A stretch of 64,000 nt of DNA from Chryseobacterium sp. Tr-659 (GTDB taxonomy: Bacteria > Bacteroidota > Bacteroidia > Flavobacteriales > Weeksellaceae): positions 39,820 to 103,819 of the forward strand of contig NZ_VWWP01000013.1 of NCBI RefSeq assembly GCF_011752975.1. The letters run 5' to 3'. How positions within the stretch are numbered: the stretch's first letter is position 1; each line of letters begins with the position of its first letter. Positions 1 through 8,142 of this stretch are shown here, in pieces. The notes beneath the pieces were generated by a model. It ran no database searches and was not told where the DNA came from. It saw nothing but the letters and a program-made list of their open reading frames with translations. The translations under genes were made by a program, and so were the position numbers.

Positions 1-1
1 T

Positions 2-748
2 AATCCCATAAGAAGATGGGTTAACTTTTCTCCTAAAACTGAAAATGTAAAAACAATACGCGACATCAAAGTGTTGACTTTTAATGTGAAGTATGGAGAA
101 TTCGGATGGGATAAAGTAAAAAATTACATTAAAGAACAGAACGCAGATATTATTCTTGTTCAGGAAAAAGATACAAACCGTGCATTAAGACAGGATCTTG
201 TAAAGTACCCTTCCGTTATCCTTAAAACAAAACATAAGATTGTAAGACAGGCAGAACTGATTGATGATAAATCAAGAGGTAATTCTTTCTATGCAGATGT
301 AGATATTAACGGGAAAATTATAAGAATCATCAATGTTTATCTTGAGCCCTTCCGTCTTCACAAATCGATGTTTATGAAGCTGGACAAACTGGGAATAGGA
401 AATGTTTCAACACTTCTTTCCCACATGATTCCCACTTTTCAGGCACACGAAGATCAGGTGAAAAAAATAAGAAAGGTGATAGATATGTCTCCTTATCCTG
501 TTATCGTAGCCGGAGACTTTAATTCCGTTCCCAATTCTTACGAATATTATAATTTAAGCAAAGATCTTCAGGATGCCTTTTTAGTAGCAGGAAAGGGTAG
601 TGCGAGCAGTTTTCATGACTACAAGGTCCCTTTGAGGATAGATTATATTTTCACCTCAAAATCAATTATTCCTTTAAGCTATAAAGTAGATCAATCTGTG
701 AAATTATCAGATCATTATCCGGTAATTGCAGAATTTCTTCTAAATTAG
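2..748 (+). CDS. Endonuclease/exonuclease/phosphatase family protein, 5' end outside the window
   Basis: The frame is open from base 2, so the gene starts left of the window; the GTG at 71 is only an internal codon. The visible part is the C-terminal EEP (DNase I-like) domain. It begins with a beta strand, VLTFNVKYG, followed by a catalytic glutamate in ILVQEKD. AGDFNSVPNS is the metal-binding Asp/Asn motif and SDHYPVIAEF carries the terminal catalytic His. EEP enzymes cleave phosphodiester bonds in nucleic acids or phospholipids, and the substrate cannot be told here. Bacteroidota relatives often have N-terminal membrane helices, which would lie in the missing part (inference). Only 4 nt separate it from the next lipoprotein gene, so the two are probably cotranscribed. 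Confidence 0.85.
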   Translation, partial: NPIRRWVNFSPKTENVKTIRDIKVLTFNVKYGEFGWDKVKNYIKEQNADIILVQEKDTNRALRQDLVKYPSVILKTKHKIVRQAELIDDKSRGNSFYADVDINGKIIRIINVYLEPFRLHKSMFMKLDKLGIGNVSTLLSHMIPTFQAHEDQVKKIRKVIDMSPYPVIVAGDFNSVPNSYEYYNLSKDLQDAFLVAGKGSASSFHDYKVPLRIDYIFTSKSIIPLSYKVDQSVKLSDHYPVIAEFLLN

Positions 749-752
749 TTCC

Positions 753-1124
753 ATGAAAAATTTACTGTCTGCGCTTTTTATTTTTATAATCCTGTTCACT
801 GCATGCTCCAAGAAAGAATCTCCGGGTTTTGGTGCAGAGCAGGACGTTCAAATTCATTATGATACTACTGCTGTTGATTCGTTCTCAACAGGGGCTGTTT
901 CAGTAGATATTGCCCGTAAGATAAGAATGTCTTCACCACAGTATCTGGATTCTGTAAAACGAGCTAAGAAACTTCAAGATGAAGAGAATAAGCTAAAGGC
1001 AGAGCTTGAAAAAGAAAATAAAGCCAAGCAGGAAGAAGAAAAAAAGAAAGCAGAGGCCGAAAAAAAGCAAAAGACTTCAGAAACGCCACCGGCTAAAGAA
1101 GCAAAGGAAACCAAAACAGAATAA
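753..1124 (+). CDS. Putative lipoprotein with a charged C-terminal coiled coil
   Basis: A 123-residue protein of unknown function. It starts with a lipoprotein signal peptide: a hydrophobic stretch, then a lipobox ending FTAC with the acylated Cys near residue 18. The middle part is ordinary. From about residue 72 to the end it is almost entirely Lys, Glu and Ala, which predicts a long single helix or coiled coil. It follows the EEP gene by 4 nt and precedes a second lipoprotein by 25 nt, so the three form one short operon. It is expected in the outer or inner membrane, facing the periplasm. I do not recognise a named family. Confidence 0.75.
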   Translation: MKNLLSALFIFIILFTACSKKESPGFGAEQDVQIHYDTTAVDSFSTGAVSVDIARKIRMSSPQYLDSVKRAKKLQDEENKLKAELEKENKAKQEEEKKKAEAEKKQKTSETPPAKEAKETKTE

Positions 1125-1149
1125 ATCCAATATCATTAAAATATACAAT

Positions 1150-1596
1150 ATGAAAAAACAAATCTTAGCAGCGTTAGTGATCTCAGTATTCACGGTAGCC
1201 TGCACAAAATCGACAACAAAGACGGAACAGGTAGAAAACCCAGATGGATCTATTAGTACAACTACGACTACCGTTACGGAAAGCCCTTCTCATGTTGTGG
1301 ATACTTCAAAAATTAACGAAGCCAAAGAAAACGTTAAAACAAAAGTGGATGAAGCCGGTAATAAAATAGATGATGCCGCTCAAAAGGCTAAAGATAAAAT
1401 TGATGCCACAGCAGATAAAACGAAACAGGATCTTAACAAAGCCGGTCAGGATATCAAAAACGAAGCGAACAAAGTAGGAAAAGATATTAAATCGGGAGCC
1501 CAGGAAGCGGGTAAAGATGCCAAAGAAGCCGCCCGAAAAGGAGCTTCAAAAGTAGAGGAAGCTGCTAAAAAAGTAAAAGAAGACCTCAGTAAATAA
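1150..1596 (+). CDS. Putative lipoprotein with amphipathic Lys/Ala/Glu helical repeats
   Basis: The frame is open from 1006, but the residues before 1150 are out-of-frame readings of the upstream gene's Lys/Glu-rich end. The ATG at 1150 opens a lipoprotein signal peptide ending TVAC, so that start is chosen (148 residues). A Thr/Ser-rich stretch follows. From about residue 55 to the end runs an irregular 11-residue amphipathic repeat rich in Lys, Asp, Ala and Glu, with phrases such as KAKDKID and EAGKDAKEAARKG. It resembles LEA-like or apolipoprotein-like helices, which are common in envelope stress proteins. Function is unknown. A strong terminator follows directly. Confidence 0.75.
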   Translation: MKKQILAALVISVFTVACTKSTTKTEQVENPDGSISTTTTTVTESPSHVVDTSKINEAKENVKTKVDEAGNKIDDAAQKAKDKIDATADKTKQDLNKAGQDIKNEANKVGKDIKSGAQEAGKDAKEAARKGASKVEEAAKKVKEDLSK

Positions 1597-1600
1597 ATGC

Positions 1601-1640
1601 AAACCCTCAATTCAATGGAATTGAGGGTTTTATTTTTATA
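1601..1640 (+). terminator. Rho-independent terminator
   Basis: A perfect 13-bp stem (1601-1613 with 1618-1630) closes a 4-nt loop, AATG, and is followed by a T-rich tail. It ends the EEP/lipoprotein operon. A second, smaller hairpin (1645-1650 with 1657-1662) lies just downstream of the convergent GH3 gene. Confidence 0.85.
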
Positions 1641-1663
1641 GAATGAAGCCAAAAAAGGCTTCT

Positions 1664-3178
1664 TTATTTATTCATTTCCAGTAAAGGATCTATGTATTCT
1701 CTGTCATTACTCAATCTAGGAACTTTATTCTGGCCTCCCAGCTTTCCTTTAGATTCCAGCCAGTGATAAAAAAGATTGTCTTTAGCAATATGAACAATAG
1801 GTCTCTTAAGTGTCATATTGTTATACCTTTTCGCCTCATAGTCAGAATTGATCGTCTTCAAATGCTGATCAAAAGCATCAACGAAGCGGTCCAGGTTATC
1901 AGGATAATGGCTGAATTCAAAGATCCACTCATGGGCCCCTCCTTCATTTTCTTTCATAAATACCGGAGCTCCTGTAAACTCTGTTATCTGGGCTCCTGTT
2001 GCTTCACAGGCTTTTGAGAGGGCGGATTCCACATTGGTGATCATCAGTTCTTCACCAAAGGCATTGATATAATGCTTGGTTCGGCCCGTTATTTTGATTC
2101 TGAAAGGATTTATTGAGGTAAAAACTACCGTATCACCAATAAGATACCTCCACAAGCCTCCATTGGTTGTGATCACCATGGCGTAATTTTTTCCAATTTC
2201 CACATCTTCAAGGTTTACTACTTTCGGATTTGAAAAATGAAACTGATCCATAGAAATAAATTCGTAAAATATTCCGTAATCCAGCATCAGGAGCATTTCG
2301 TCACTATTGGATCTGTCCTGTATTCCGAAGAAGCCTTCAGATGCATTATAAATTTCGTAGTAATTGATGTTTTTTCCGATGATCTGTCTGTACTGCTCCC
2401 GGTAAGGCTTAAAACTAATTCCACCGTGAAAAAAGACCTCTAAATTAGGCCAAAGCTCTGATATGCTTCCTACATTGGTTTCCTTTAAAACCCTTTGCAG
2501 AAGAACCATCATCCAGCTGGGTACCCCGAGAATACTTCCTACATCTTCATTTTTTACTTCAGAGGTAATAGCTCTCAACTTGCTTTCCCATTCTCCCATA
2601 AGAGAAACCTTTTTGCTCGGCGTAGTGGTAATTTCTACCCAAAATGGTAGATTATCAATTAAAATAGCGGATAAATCGCCAAATTTTGTGTTGAAATCTG
2701 CATACAATTCAGAACTTCCGCCTAAACGTAAATTCTTATAATTAAATAGCTGGTTTTCCGGATGGTTGTTGGCATAAATGGAAACCATATCTTTTCCGGC
2801 TTTCATATGACAGTACTCCAGACTTTCTGCTGAGATCGGAATGAATTTACTTTTAGCATTAGTTGTTCCCGAAGATTTAGCAAAATGTTTGATATAGCCG
2901 GGCCAGCTTATATCTTTTTGTCCCTGTCTCGCTTTTTCAATATAAGGTTCCATTTCTTCATACGTAACAATCGGGACTTTGTTTTTAAAATCCTGATAGC
3001 TTGAAATGGAATTGAATCCGTATAGTTTGCCGTATTCCGTATCTTCTGCATGAAACAGCTGAGAAAAGAGTATACCTTTCTGTGTTTCAATGGGATGATC
3101 CATGAAATTTTGTATCTGGTCTATCCTCTGACGGATGAACCAGTTAACGACAGTATTAAAAAGTGCTTTGGTTGCCAT
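1664..3178 (-). CDS. GH3 family acyl-adenylating enzyme
   Basis: A 504-residue GH3-fold protein. This family, named after plant auxin-responsive genes, adenylates a carboxylic acid with ATP and usually passes the acyl group to an amino acid. The phosphate-binding loop is visible as AKSSGTTNAKSKFIP near residue 98. The YNASEGFFG motif, equivalent to the conserved tyrosine/acidic motif of the ANL superfamily, is near residue 280, and WRYLIGDTV precedes the C-terminal subdomain. The length suits bacterial members, which are widespread in Bacteroidota. No biosynthetic partner gene lies nearby, so acid and acceptor are unknown. It is convergent with the lipoprotein operon and begins 105 nt downstream of the bacilliredoxin gene, which has its own terminator, so it probably has its own promoter. 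Confidence 0.85.
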   Translation of the reverse strand: MATKALFNTVVNWFIRQRIDQIQNFMDHPIETQKGILFSQLFHAEDTEYGKLYGFNSISSYQDFKNKVPIVTYEEMEPYIEKARQGQKDISWPGYIKHFAKSSGTTNAKSKFIPISAESLEYCHMKAGKDMVSIYANNHPENQLFNYKNLRLGGSSELYADFNTKFGDLSAILIDNLPFWVEITTTPSKKVSLMGEWESKLRAITSEVKNEDVGSILGVPSWMMVLLQRVLKETNVGSISELWPNLEVFFHGGISFKPYREQYRQIIGKNINYYEIYNASEGFFGIQDRSNSDEMLLMLDYGIFYEFISMDQFHFSNPKVVNLEDVEIGKNYAMVITTNGGLWRYLIGDTVVFTSINPFRIKITGRTKHYINAFGEELMITNVESALSKACEATGAQITEFTGAPVFMKENEGGAHEWIFEFSHYPDNLDRFVDAFDQHLKTINSDYEAKRYNNMTLKRPIVHIAKDNLFYHWLESKGKLGGQNKVPRLSNDREYIDPLLEMNK

Positions 3179-3230
3179 TCCAACAAATATAATGATATTT
3201 GATTTTTCAGGGAATTTTTTCAGGAATTAA

Positions 3231-3261
3231 ATAAAAAAACCGTTACAAAATATGTAACGGT
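3231..3261 (-). terminator. Rho-independent terminator of the bacilliredoxin-like gene
   Basis: An 8-bp stem (3239-3246 with 3254-3261, ACCGTTAC/GTAACGGT) has a 7-nt loop. It is preceded on the plus strand by an A-run that becomes a U-tract on the minus-strand transcript. Confidence 0.8.
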
Positions 3262-3283
3262 CTTATATTGAGTTGATTGTTTT

Positions 3284-3694
3284 CTAGCAGTACTCGTCGT
3301 ACGCAGCCTGAAGATTGGCTGCAATAGCTCCTGCAGGGTTCCCCTCAATGTGGTGTCTTTCCAACATGTGAACTAATTCACCATCTTTGAAAAGAGCTAC
3401 GCATGGAGAACTTGGAGGGAATGGAGCCAGGTGCTTTCTAGCCTCTACCACAGCTTCCGTATCAAATCCTGCAAATACAGTTGTTAAATGATCTGGTTTT
3501 TTATCTCCTGTTAATGAGTATACAACTCCCGGTCTTGCAGCACCTGCTGCACATCCGCATACGGAATTGATAACTAATAACGTAGTTCCGGACTGCTTTA
3601 AAGCTTCTTCCACCTGAGCAGGGGTTGTTAAATCCTGGAAACCTTTATCTGTAAGTTCTGCCTTCATAGGCATTACTAAATCTGTTGGATACAT
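3284..3694 (-). CDS. BrxA/BrxB (YphP/YqiW) family bacilliredoxin
   Basis: A 136-residue thioredoxin-fold protein of the former DUF1094 family. Bacilliredoxins remove bacillithiol from mixed disulfides on proteins through a CGC active site, seen here as VCGCAAGAARPG near residue 45. The start MYPTDLVMPMK is typical of the family. Some Bacteroidota make bacillithiol, which would fit, but no bsh gene is in the window. A good promoter lies directly upstream (3716-3746) and a terminator follows, so it looks monocistronic. It is not related to the BREX phage-defence gene that shares the name brxA. Confidence 0.88.
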   Translation of the reverse strand: MYPTDLVMPMKAELTDKGFQDLTTPAQVEEALKQSGTTLLVINSVCGCAAGAARPGVVYSLTGDKKPDHLTTVFAGFDTEAVVEARKHLAPFPPSSPCVALFKDGELVHMLERHHIEGNPAGAIAANLQAAYDEYC

Positions 3695-3715
3695 ATATTT
3701 TGTTTTTTATCAGTA

Positions 3716-3746
3716 CAAAGTTAAGCAATTCTTTACGTTTCTTCAA
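3716..3746 (-). promoter_or_regulatory. Bacteroidota-type promoter of the bacilliredoxin-like gene
   Basis: On the minus strand there is a TTG (3746-3744), then 20 nt, then TAACTTTG (3723-3716). This matches the TTG / TAnnTTTG consensus for the primary sigma factor of Bacteroidota. The start codon lies 22 nt downstream. Confidence 0.65.
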
Positions 3747-3888
3747 TATATAAAAACTATCAATCGTTTAGTCATTTAAAATTAATCAAATATTAATATT
3801 ACAATAATATTCAAAAAAAAGTGAATTAAAAGTAGGAATAATAAAATATATTTATTAAATTTGAAATGATTCTGAAAAACAAACGACC

Positions 3889-3945
3889 ATGAAAAAAACA
3901 TTTAAAGCTTTCCCTCAAGCAATCAACCACTTAAATACTGCCTGA
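3889..3945 (+). CDS. Possible 18-residue peptide in a 450-bp spacer
   Basis: An ATG-initiated frame, MKKTFKAFPQAINHLNTA, stands alone between two divergent minus-strand transcription units. A TAAATTTG box (3856-3863) lies 26 nt upstream, but no convincing -33 element is seen. A weak hairpin (3942-3949 with 3968-3975) overlaps its stop codon. No plus-strand gene follows, so it is not a leader peptide for a neighbour. The rest of the 3695-4144 spacer holds the bacilliredoxin promoter, the yqeY-side hairpin and nothing else that I can identify. It may simply be chance. Confidence 0.22.
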   Translation: MKKTFKAFPQAINHLNTA

Positions 3946-4021
3946 AAAATGGTAGTAATTAAATTCTTTTTTCAGTTTTGATTTCAAAATTGATTAACAA
4001 ACTTTAATATCCAAAGAAAAC

Positions 4022-4051
4022 GAAGCCCGGAACTCATCAGTTCCGGGCTTC
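4022..4051 (-). terminator. Hairpin terminator downstream of yqeY-like gene
   Basis: A perfect 12-bp GC-rich stem (4022-4033 with 4040-4051) has a 6-nt loop. The plus-strand side upstream is A-rich, giving a U-rich tail on the minus transcript. It could end the long division-cluster transcript, about 95 nt past the yqeY stop. A separate 12-bp palindrome, TTCGGATCCGAA, sits at 4116-4127 between the two. Confidence 0.6.
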
Positions 4052-4144
4052 TAATCAAATCGATATGCAAAGGTTGAATATCCTTAAGTTAAGGGTAGGG
4101 TGGTTTTTGTTTGGCTTCGGATCCGAAACCCCCACACACTTCCC

Positions 4145-4591
4145 TTATGAAAGGAGCTTTTTAGCCATCTCGGAAATACTCTTTCCATCTGATTTTCCGG
4201 CTAATGCTTTTGAAGCAACTCCCATTACCTTCCCTAAATCTTTGATAGATTCAGCTCCGGCCTCAGAAATAATGTTTTTAATTTCTACTTCCAGCTCTTC
4301 TGCAGAAAGCTGTTTTGGTAAAAACTGCTCAATAACTTTCATCTGGGCATCTTCTACTTCTGCAAGGTCATTTCTTCCCTGTGCAGTAAACTGATCGTAA
4401 GAATCCTTACGCTGTTTTACCATTCTCTGAAGAATAGCAATTTCCTGTTCTGCCGTAACCTCAGCTCCTATAGCTTCTGTTTTCAGCAATAATATCTGAG
4501 ATTTTACAGCACGAAGAGAATCTAAAGCCACTTTGTCCTTAGCTCTCATTGCTGTTTTTATAGCTTCGTTTATTGTATTTTCTAAACTCAT
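4145..4591 (-). CDS. GatB/YqeY domain-containing protein
   Basis: A 148-residue all-helical protein. YqeY proteins share the tail domain of the GatB subunit of the amidotransferase that makes Gln-tRNA or Asn-tRNA, and are thought to bind tRNA. No catalytic role is established for the stand-alone form. The family pattern is seen in the N-terminal LENTINEAIKTAMRAKDK, the central LQRMVKQRKDSYDQF and the C-terminal LGKVMGVASKALAGKSDGK. It lies 91 nt downstream of ftsZ across a palindromic word repeat. This is a common arrangement in Bacteroidota and may be part of the division transcript. Confidence 0.88.
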   Translation of the reverse strand: MSLENTINEAIKTAMRAKDKVALDSLRAVKSQILLLKTEAIGAEVTAEQEIAILQRMVKQRKDSYDQFTAQGRNDLAEVEDAQMKVIEQFLPKQLSAEELEVEIKNIISEAGAESIKDLGKVMGVASKALAGKSDGKSISEMAKKLLS

Positions 4592-4605
4592 GGTTTCAAA
4601 TTTAA

Positions 4606-4682
4606 CAATGTATCAATGTAACAATTTACCCATAAAATTATAGTAATTGTTACATTGGTACATTTCTACATTGTTATATTAA
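4606..4682. repeat. Inverted array of 8-nt words between ftsZ and yqeY
   Basis: Left arm: CAATGTAT, CAATGTAA, CAATTTAC in exact 8-nt steps (4606-4629). Right arm: TACATTGG, TACATTTC, TACATTGT, TATATTAA (4651-4682). The arms pair over 18 bp (4609-4626 with 4645-4662) with a single G-T wobble. The array ends one base before the ftsZ stop codon. Confidence 0.8.
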
Positions 4683-6593
4683 TTAGTCTACGTCTTTATT
4701 TAAGAACCTGTTTTCTCTAATCTGCATAGATCCGTTGTTATCAGACAGATAGGTATTGATATTCTGGTCTGAAGCATTGTTTCCGTCGATCGAAATATTT
4801 TTTCTTTTGAAAGCTGGAATAGATTCAAATTCGCTGGTGCTGTCAAAGCTCTGATAGCGGGAGTTGAATTCTTTTAATTTATTTCTTCTTTCAATCACTC
4901 TGTCCTGATCGATCGTTTTATTCACGAAAGTGAATTCTGATTCTTCAGTTTTTGGAGCTTCAATTTCAGCTTTGGTTTCAAAAGCTGCTTTGGTTTCTGC
5001 TTTTGGTTCTTCCTGTTTCTGGAAGAATGTTTCAACTTTTTGAGCAGGTTCTGCTACGGCACTTACAGGAGCATTAAACTCTGCTTTAGGCTGTCCGAAA
5101 TCTGTTTTTGGCTCATTTCGGGTCTGTTCATTTACGAAGAAACTGAATTCAACAGGCTTTTCTTCTGAAAAAGAGTTGTTGAATGTGTTACCAGACTGAG
5201 GTTCTTCTTTCTTATTTTCAAAATCGAATGAAAAAGACTGGATCTCCAGGTCGTTTGGATCTTCGTTTTCTTCATCAATAGAGAATAAGCTGTATTCCTG
5301 TTCTGCTTCTTCTTCATTTCTCCATCCTTGTTCCGGAGTATTTATCGTATCTTCTTCTTTATCAAAGAATTTGATCTCAGTTCTGATCTGCTCTTCTTCA
5401 ATAATCATTTTTTTTTCAGAAGAGGTCACATTGAATGATGCATCATGGTCTTCGTCGTCAAGTCTAAAAAGGTTTTTTCCGCCGAAATCATGCGTTGCTT
5501 CAGGAGTGGCTTCTCTTTCCTCTCTTGTTTTAAAAGGAGAGTTTTTTGGGGCTTCAAAACTATCATTAAGACTTATTCTGATTTTCTCAGTAGGTCCGGC
5601 GAATTTTTTGTTGTCATTAGAGAAACCTGTTGCAATAACAAGAACGCTTACCGCATCTCCCAATTCTTCATCTGCACCTACTCCAAAGATGATATCAGCT
5701 GTATTTCCGGCCTCTTTCTGGATGTGATCCATGATGATACCGATTTCGTCCATGGTAACTTCTTCAGCACCACTTCTGATCAATAAAAGAACGTTTTTAG
5801 CACCTGTAATCTTATTATCATTCAATAATGGAGAATCAAGGGCTTTTCTTACGGCTTCTTCTGCTTTATTTTCGCCTGAAGCTGTTCCTGTAGACATCAA
5901 TGCGGTACCAGAATTCTGAAGTACAGATTTAGCATCTCTAAAGTCAATGTTTACATCAAAGTAACCTGTAATAACTTCTGCCATACCTTTGGCTGCATTA
6001 GCTAAAACTTCATCTGCTTTTGAGAATCCCTGTTTGAATCCAAGGTTTCCGAACTGCTGTCTTAATTTATCATTGTTGATGACAATTAATGAGTCAACAT
6101 TATTTTTTAGTTTATCAAGACCGTTTTCAGCCTGATCCAATCTTCTTTTACCTTCGAAGCTGAAAGGAACCGTAACAATACCCACGGTAAGAATACCCAT
6201 GTCTTTTGCTACTTTTGCAATAACAGGAGCAGCTCCAGTACCGGTACCACCGCCCATTCCGGCAGTGATGAACACCATTTTGGTGTTCTGGCCCATAGCA
6301 GCTTTGATATCTTCAATACTTTCGATTGCTGATTTCTCACCTACTTCAGGGTCGGCACCAGCTCCAAGACCTTCCGTAATTGAAGTCCCCAGCTGAACTT
6401 TATTGGCTACGGGGTTATTATCTAAAGTCTGAGCATCTGTATTGCAGATCACGAAGTCAACCCCGTGAATCCCTTTTTCGTACATGTGCTTCAAAGCGTT
6501 ATTTCCGCCGCCCCCTACACCGATTACTTTTATGATGGATGAATTTCCTTTTGGCAAATCAAATGAAAATCCTTGTGTACCTATATTTTCCAT
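4683..6593 (-). CDS. ftsZ: Cell division protein FtsZ
   Basis: The tubulin-like GTPase that polymerises into the Z-ring at mid-cell. The nucleotide-binding loop GVGGGGNNALKHM is near residue 25 and the tubulin signature GGGTGTGAAPVIA near residue 115. The GTPase and C-terminal subdomains end around residue 320. The remaining ~310 residues form an acidic, low-complexity linker rich in Glu, Phe and Asn, much longer than the ~65-residue linker of E. coli. It ends in a short conserved-looking segment, SIPAFKRKNISI, and a basic/acidic tail. At 636 residues it is long but typical of Flavobacteriia. It follows ftsA by 84 nt, with a word-repeat element between them. Confidence 0.97.
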   Translation of the reverse strand: MENIGTQGFSFDLPKGNSSIIKVIGVGGGGNNALKHMYEKGIHGVDFVICNTDAQTLDNNPVANKVQLGTSITEGLGAGADPEVGEKSAIESIEDIKAAMGQNTKMVFITAGMGGGTGTGAAPVIAKVAKDMGILTVGIVTVPFSFEGKRRLDQAENGLDKLKNNVDSLIVINNDKLRQQFGNLGFKQGFSKADEVLANAAKGMAEVITGYFDVNIDFRDAKSVLQNSGTALMSTGTASGENKAEEAVRKALDSPLLNDNKITGAKNVLLLIRSGAEEVTMDEIGIIMDHIQKEAGNTADIIFGVGADEELGDAVSVLVIATGFSNDNKKFAGPTEKIRISLNDSFEAPKNSPFKTREEREATPEATHDFGGKNLFRLDDEDHDASFNVTSSEKKMIIEEEQIRTEIKFFDKEEDTINTPEQGWRNEEEAEQEYSLFSIDEENEDPNDLEIQSFSFDFENKKEEPQSGNTFNNSFSEEKPVEFSFFVNEQTRNEPKTDFGQPKAEFNAPVSAVAEPAQKVETFFQKQEEPKAETKAAFETKAEIEAPKTEESEFTFVNKTIDQDRVIERRNKLKEFNSRYQSFDSTSEFESIPAFKRKNISIDGNNASDQNINTYLSDNNGSMQIRENRFLNKDVD

Positions 6594-6604
6594 AACTATA
6601 CTTT

Positions 6605-6681
6605 TAATAATTAATAATTGACAGATGATTCATGATAAGAACAAGATTATTTATACTTATCATTTCTCATTTACAATTTAT
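6605..6681. repeat. Inverted array of 7-nt words between ftsA and ftsZ
   Basis: Left arm in exact 7-nt steps from 6605: TAATAAT, TAATAAT, TGACAGA, TGATTCA, TGATAAG. Right arm from 6661: CATTTCT, CATTTAC, AATTTAT. The arms are imperfect reverse complements over about 23 nt. The right arm runs into the ftsA stop codon. Confidence 0.75.
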
Positions 6682-8060
6682 TCTACTTCTTCAAAGAATT
6701 TTTTAACTTTTTCCATAAGCGACTGCCCAAAGGTCAGTTTCGCTTTTCTGTTCTCTTGCCTTTCATTCGAAACAGGTTGTTCCTGTACTGGTGCTGTCTG
6801 TTGAATTGGCTGAACCGTTTCTGCTTGTGTTGCAGCTACTTCCGGTTTGGCTTGTTCAGTGACAACTTCAATTACTTCTTCAGCTGTTTGTTTTTTGTCC
6901 CTGATCTTTAAACTTTCCATTAGTAATCCAATAGACGTAGCAAATTCAGGGCCTTTCAGATACTGGTTTTTATCGTTGGCGATATATTCATTCGCAAAAC
7001 CGATTCTGCTGTCAAAACCTGTTGTATAATTGGCAAGCTGACGCAGGTGTTTCAGGTTTGAACCACCACCTGTCAGAACAATTCCGGCAATAAGTTTTTT
7101 CTTCTGTTCAAAGGCGCCATAAGCTTTCAACTCTGTATTAACCATTTCCAGAACTTCTTCTACTCTTGCATTGATGATCTGTGCTAGAGTTTTTAAAGAA
7201 ATTTCTTTGTCTGGTCTTCCGTGAAGCCCGGGAATTGTTACAAAAGTACTGTCTTTTTCCAATTCCGGAACGGCAGAACCAAATTTTACTTTCAGTTGTT
7301 CTGCATGTTTCTCGATGATTGAACAGCCTTCTTTGATATCTTCCGTGATAATTCCTCCTCCGTATGGAATTACGCAGGTATGACGGATGATATTGTCCTT
7401 AAATATGGCAATATCGGTAGTTCCCCCACCAATATCTACAATGGCTACTCCGGCTTCTTTTTCTTCTTTTGTAAGAACGGCTTCTGAAGAGGCCAAAGGC
7501 TCCAAAGTAAGGGCTTCCATTTCCAGTCCGGCCTCACGAACACATCTTGCAATGTTTCTGATGCTGCCCATCTGGCCTACAACTACGTGGAAGTTGGCTT
7601 CTAAACGTTTTCCGTGCATTCCGACAGGCTCCTGAATTTCACCTTCGGAATCCACTTTATATTCTTGAGGAAGTACATGGATAATTTCTTCTCCGGGAAG
7701 CATAACCAGTTTTTTTACCTGATCTTTTAGTGCTTCAATGTCATCATCTGTAATAAATTTATCCGGATGTTCACGCATAATATAATCGGAGTGCTGCAGA
7801 GAACGAATGTGTTTTCCTGCAATACCTACCGTAACTTTGCGGATAGGAACTCCAGCACTGGATTGTGCTTCGGATACTGCAGCCTTGATTGAATTAATAG
7901 TTTGTGAAATATTATTCACAATACCTTTATGAACACCAAGACTTTTAGCTTTTCCTACACCGAGAACTTCTATTTTCCCGTGTGCATTCCTTCTTCCGAC
8001 AATCGCGACTATCTTCGTTGTCCCGATGTCCAGACCTACTGAATACTCTTGATTTTCCAT
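6678..8060 (-). CDS. ftsA: Cell division protein FtsA
   Basis: An actin-like ATPase that tethers FtsZ filaments to the inner membrane and recruits later division proteins. The phosphate 1 loop is VGLDIGTTKIVAIVG near residue 10, phosphate 2 is AIVDIGGGTTDIAIF near residue 205, and the adenosine motif is GIVLTGGGSNLKHL near residue 330. A Gln/Pro-rich linker of about 60 residues follows residue 385. The C-terminal peptide SLMEKVKKFFEEVE is an amphipathic helix, as expected for the membrane-targeting sequence. The length (460) is slightly above E. coli FtsA (420). It lies between ftsQ and ftsZ in the division cluster. Confidence 0.97.
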   Translation of the reverse strand: MENQEYSVGLDIGTTKIVAIVGRRNAHGKIEVLGVGKAKSLGVHKGIVNNISQTINSIKAAVSEAQSSAGVPIRKVTVGIAGKHIRSLQHSDYIMREHPDKFITDDDIEALKDQVKKLVMLPGEEIIHVLPQEYKVDSEGEIQEPVGMHGKRLEANFHVVVGQMGSIRNIARCVREAGLEMEALTLEPLASSEAVLTKEEKEAGVAIVDIGGGTTDIAIFKDNIIRHTCVIPYGGGIITEDIKEGCSIIEKHAEQLKVKFGSAVPELEKDSTFVTIPGLHGRPDKEISLKTLAQIINARVEEVLEMVNTELKAYGAFEQKKKLIAGIVLTGGGSNLKHLRQLANYTTGFDSRIGFANEYIANDKNQYLKGPEFATSIGLLMESLKIRDKKQTAEEVIEVVTEQAKPEVAATQAETVQPIQQTAPVQEQPVSNERQENRKAKLTFGQSLMEKVKKFFEEVE

Positions 8061-8096
8061 TTTTATATCGATTTGATTTTTTCTACTTTTTCTATG

Positions 8097-8138
8097 ATAG
8101 AACTTTGTTCTATTTGTGTTAAATTGCCCTTTGAGGAC
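8097..8138. repeat. Double-palindrome element, copy 1 (ftsQ/ftsA spacer)
   Basis: ATAGAAC-TTT-GTTCTAT (8097-8113) is followed 13 nt later by CCCTTTGAGGAC (8127-8138), an imperfect palindrome. The block of about 50 nt is clearly similar to the ftsI/murE spacer at 17395-17437, with the same order and nearly the same spacing. Confidence 0.75.
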
Positions 8139-8142
8139 TTTT

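Noticed and set aside
1006..1149. N-terminal extension of the lipoprotein at 1150
   Set aside because: It is only an alternative frame of the upstream Lys/Glu-rich gene, and the signal peptide starts at 1150.
1664..3178. GH3 protein as recent transfer from a plant
   Set aside because: GH3 homologues are common in Bacteroidota, and base use looks like that of its neighbours.
3284..3694. brxA name taken as a BREX phage-defence gene
   Set aside because: The CGC motif and length show a bacilliredoxin-like protein; no BREX partner genes are present.
4116..4127. TTCGGATCCGAA palindrome as a possible tRNA T-arm or operator
   Set aside because: No acceptor, D-arm or anticodon arm can be built around it, and no second copy is seen in the window.
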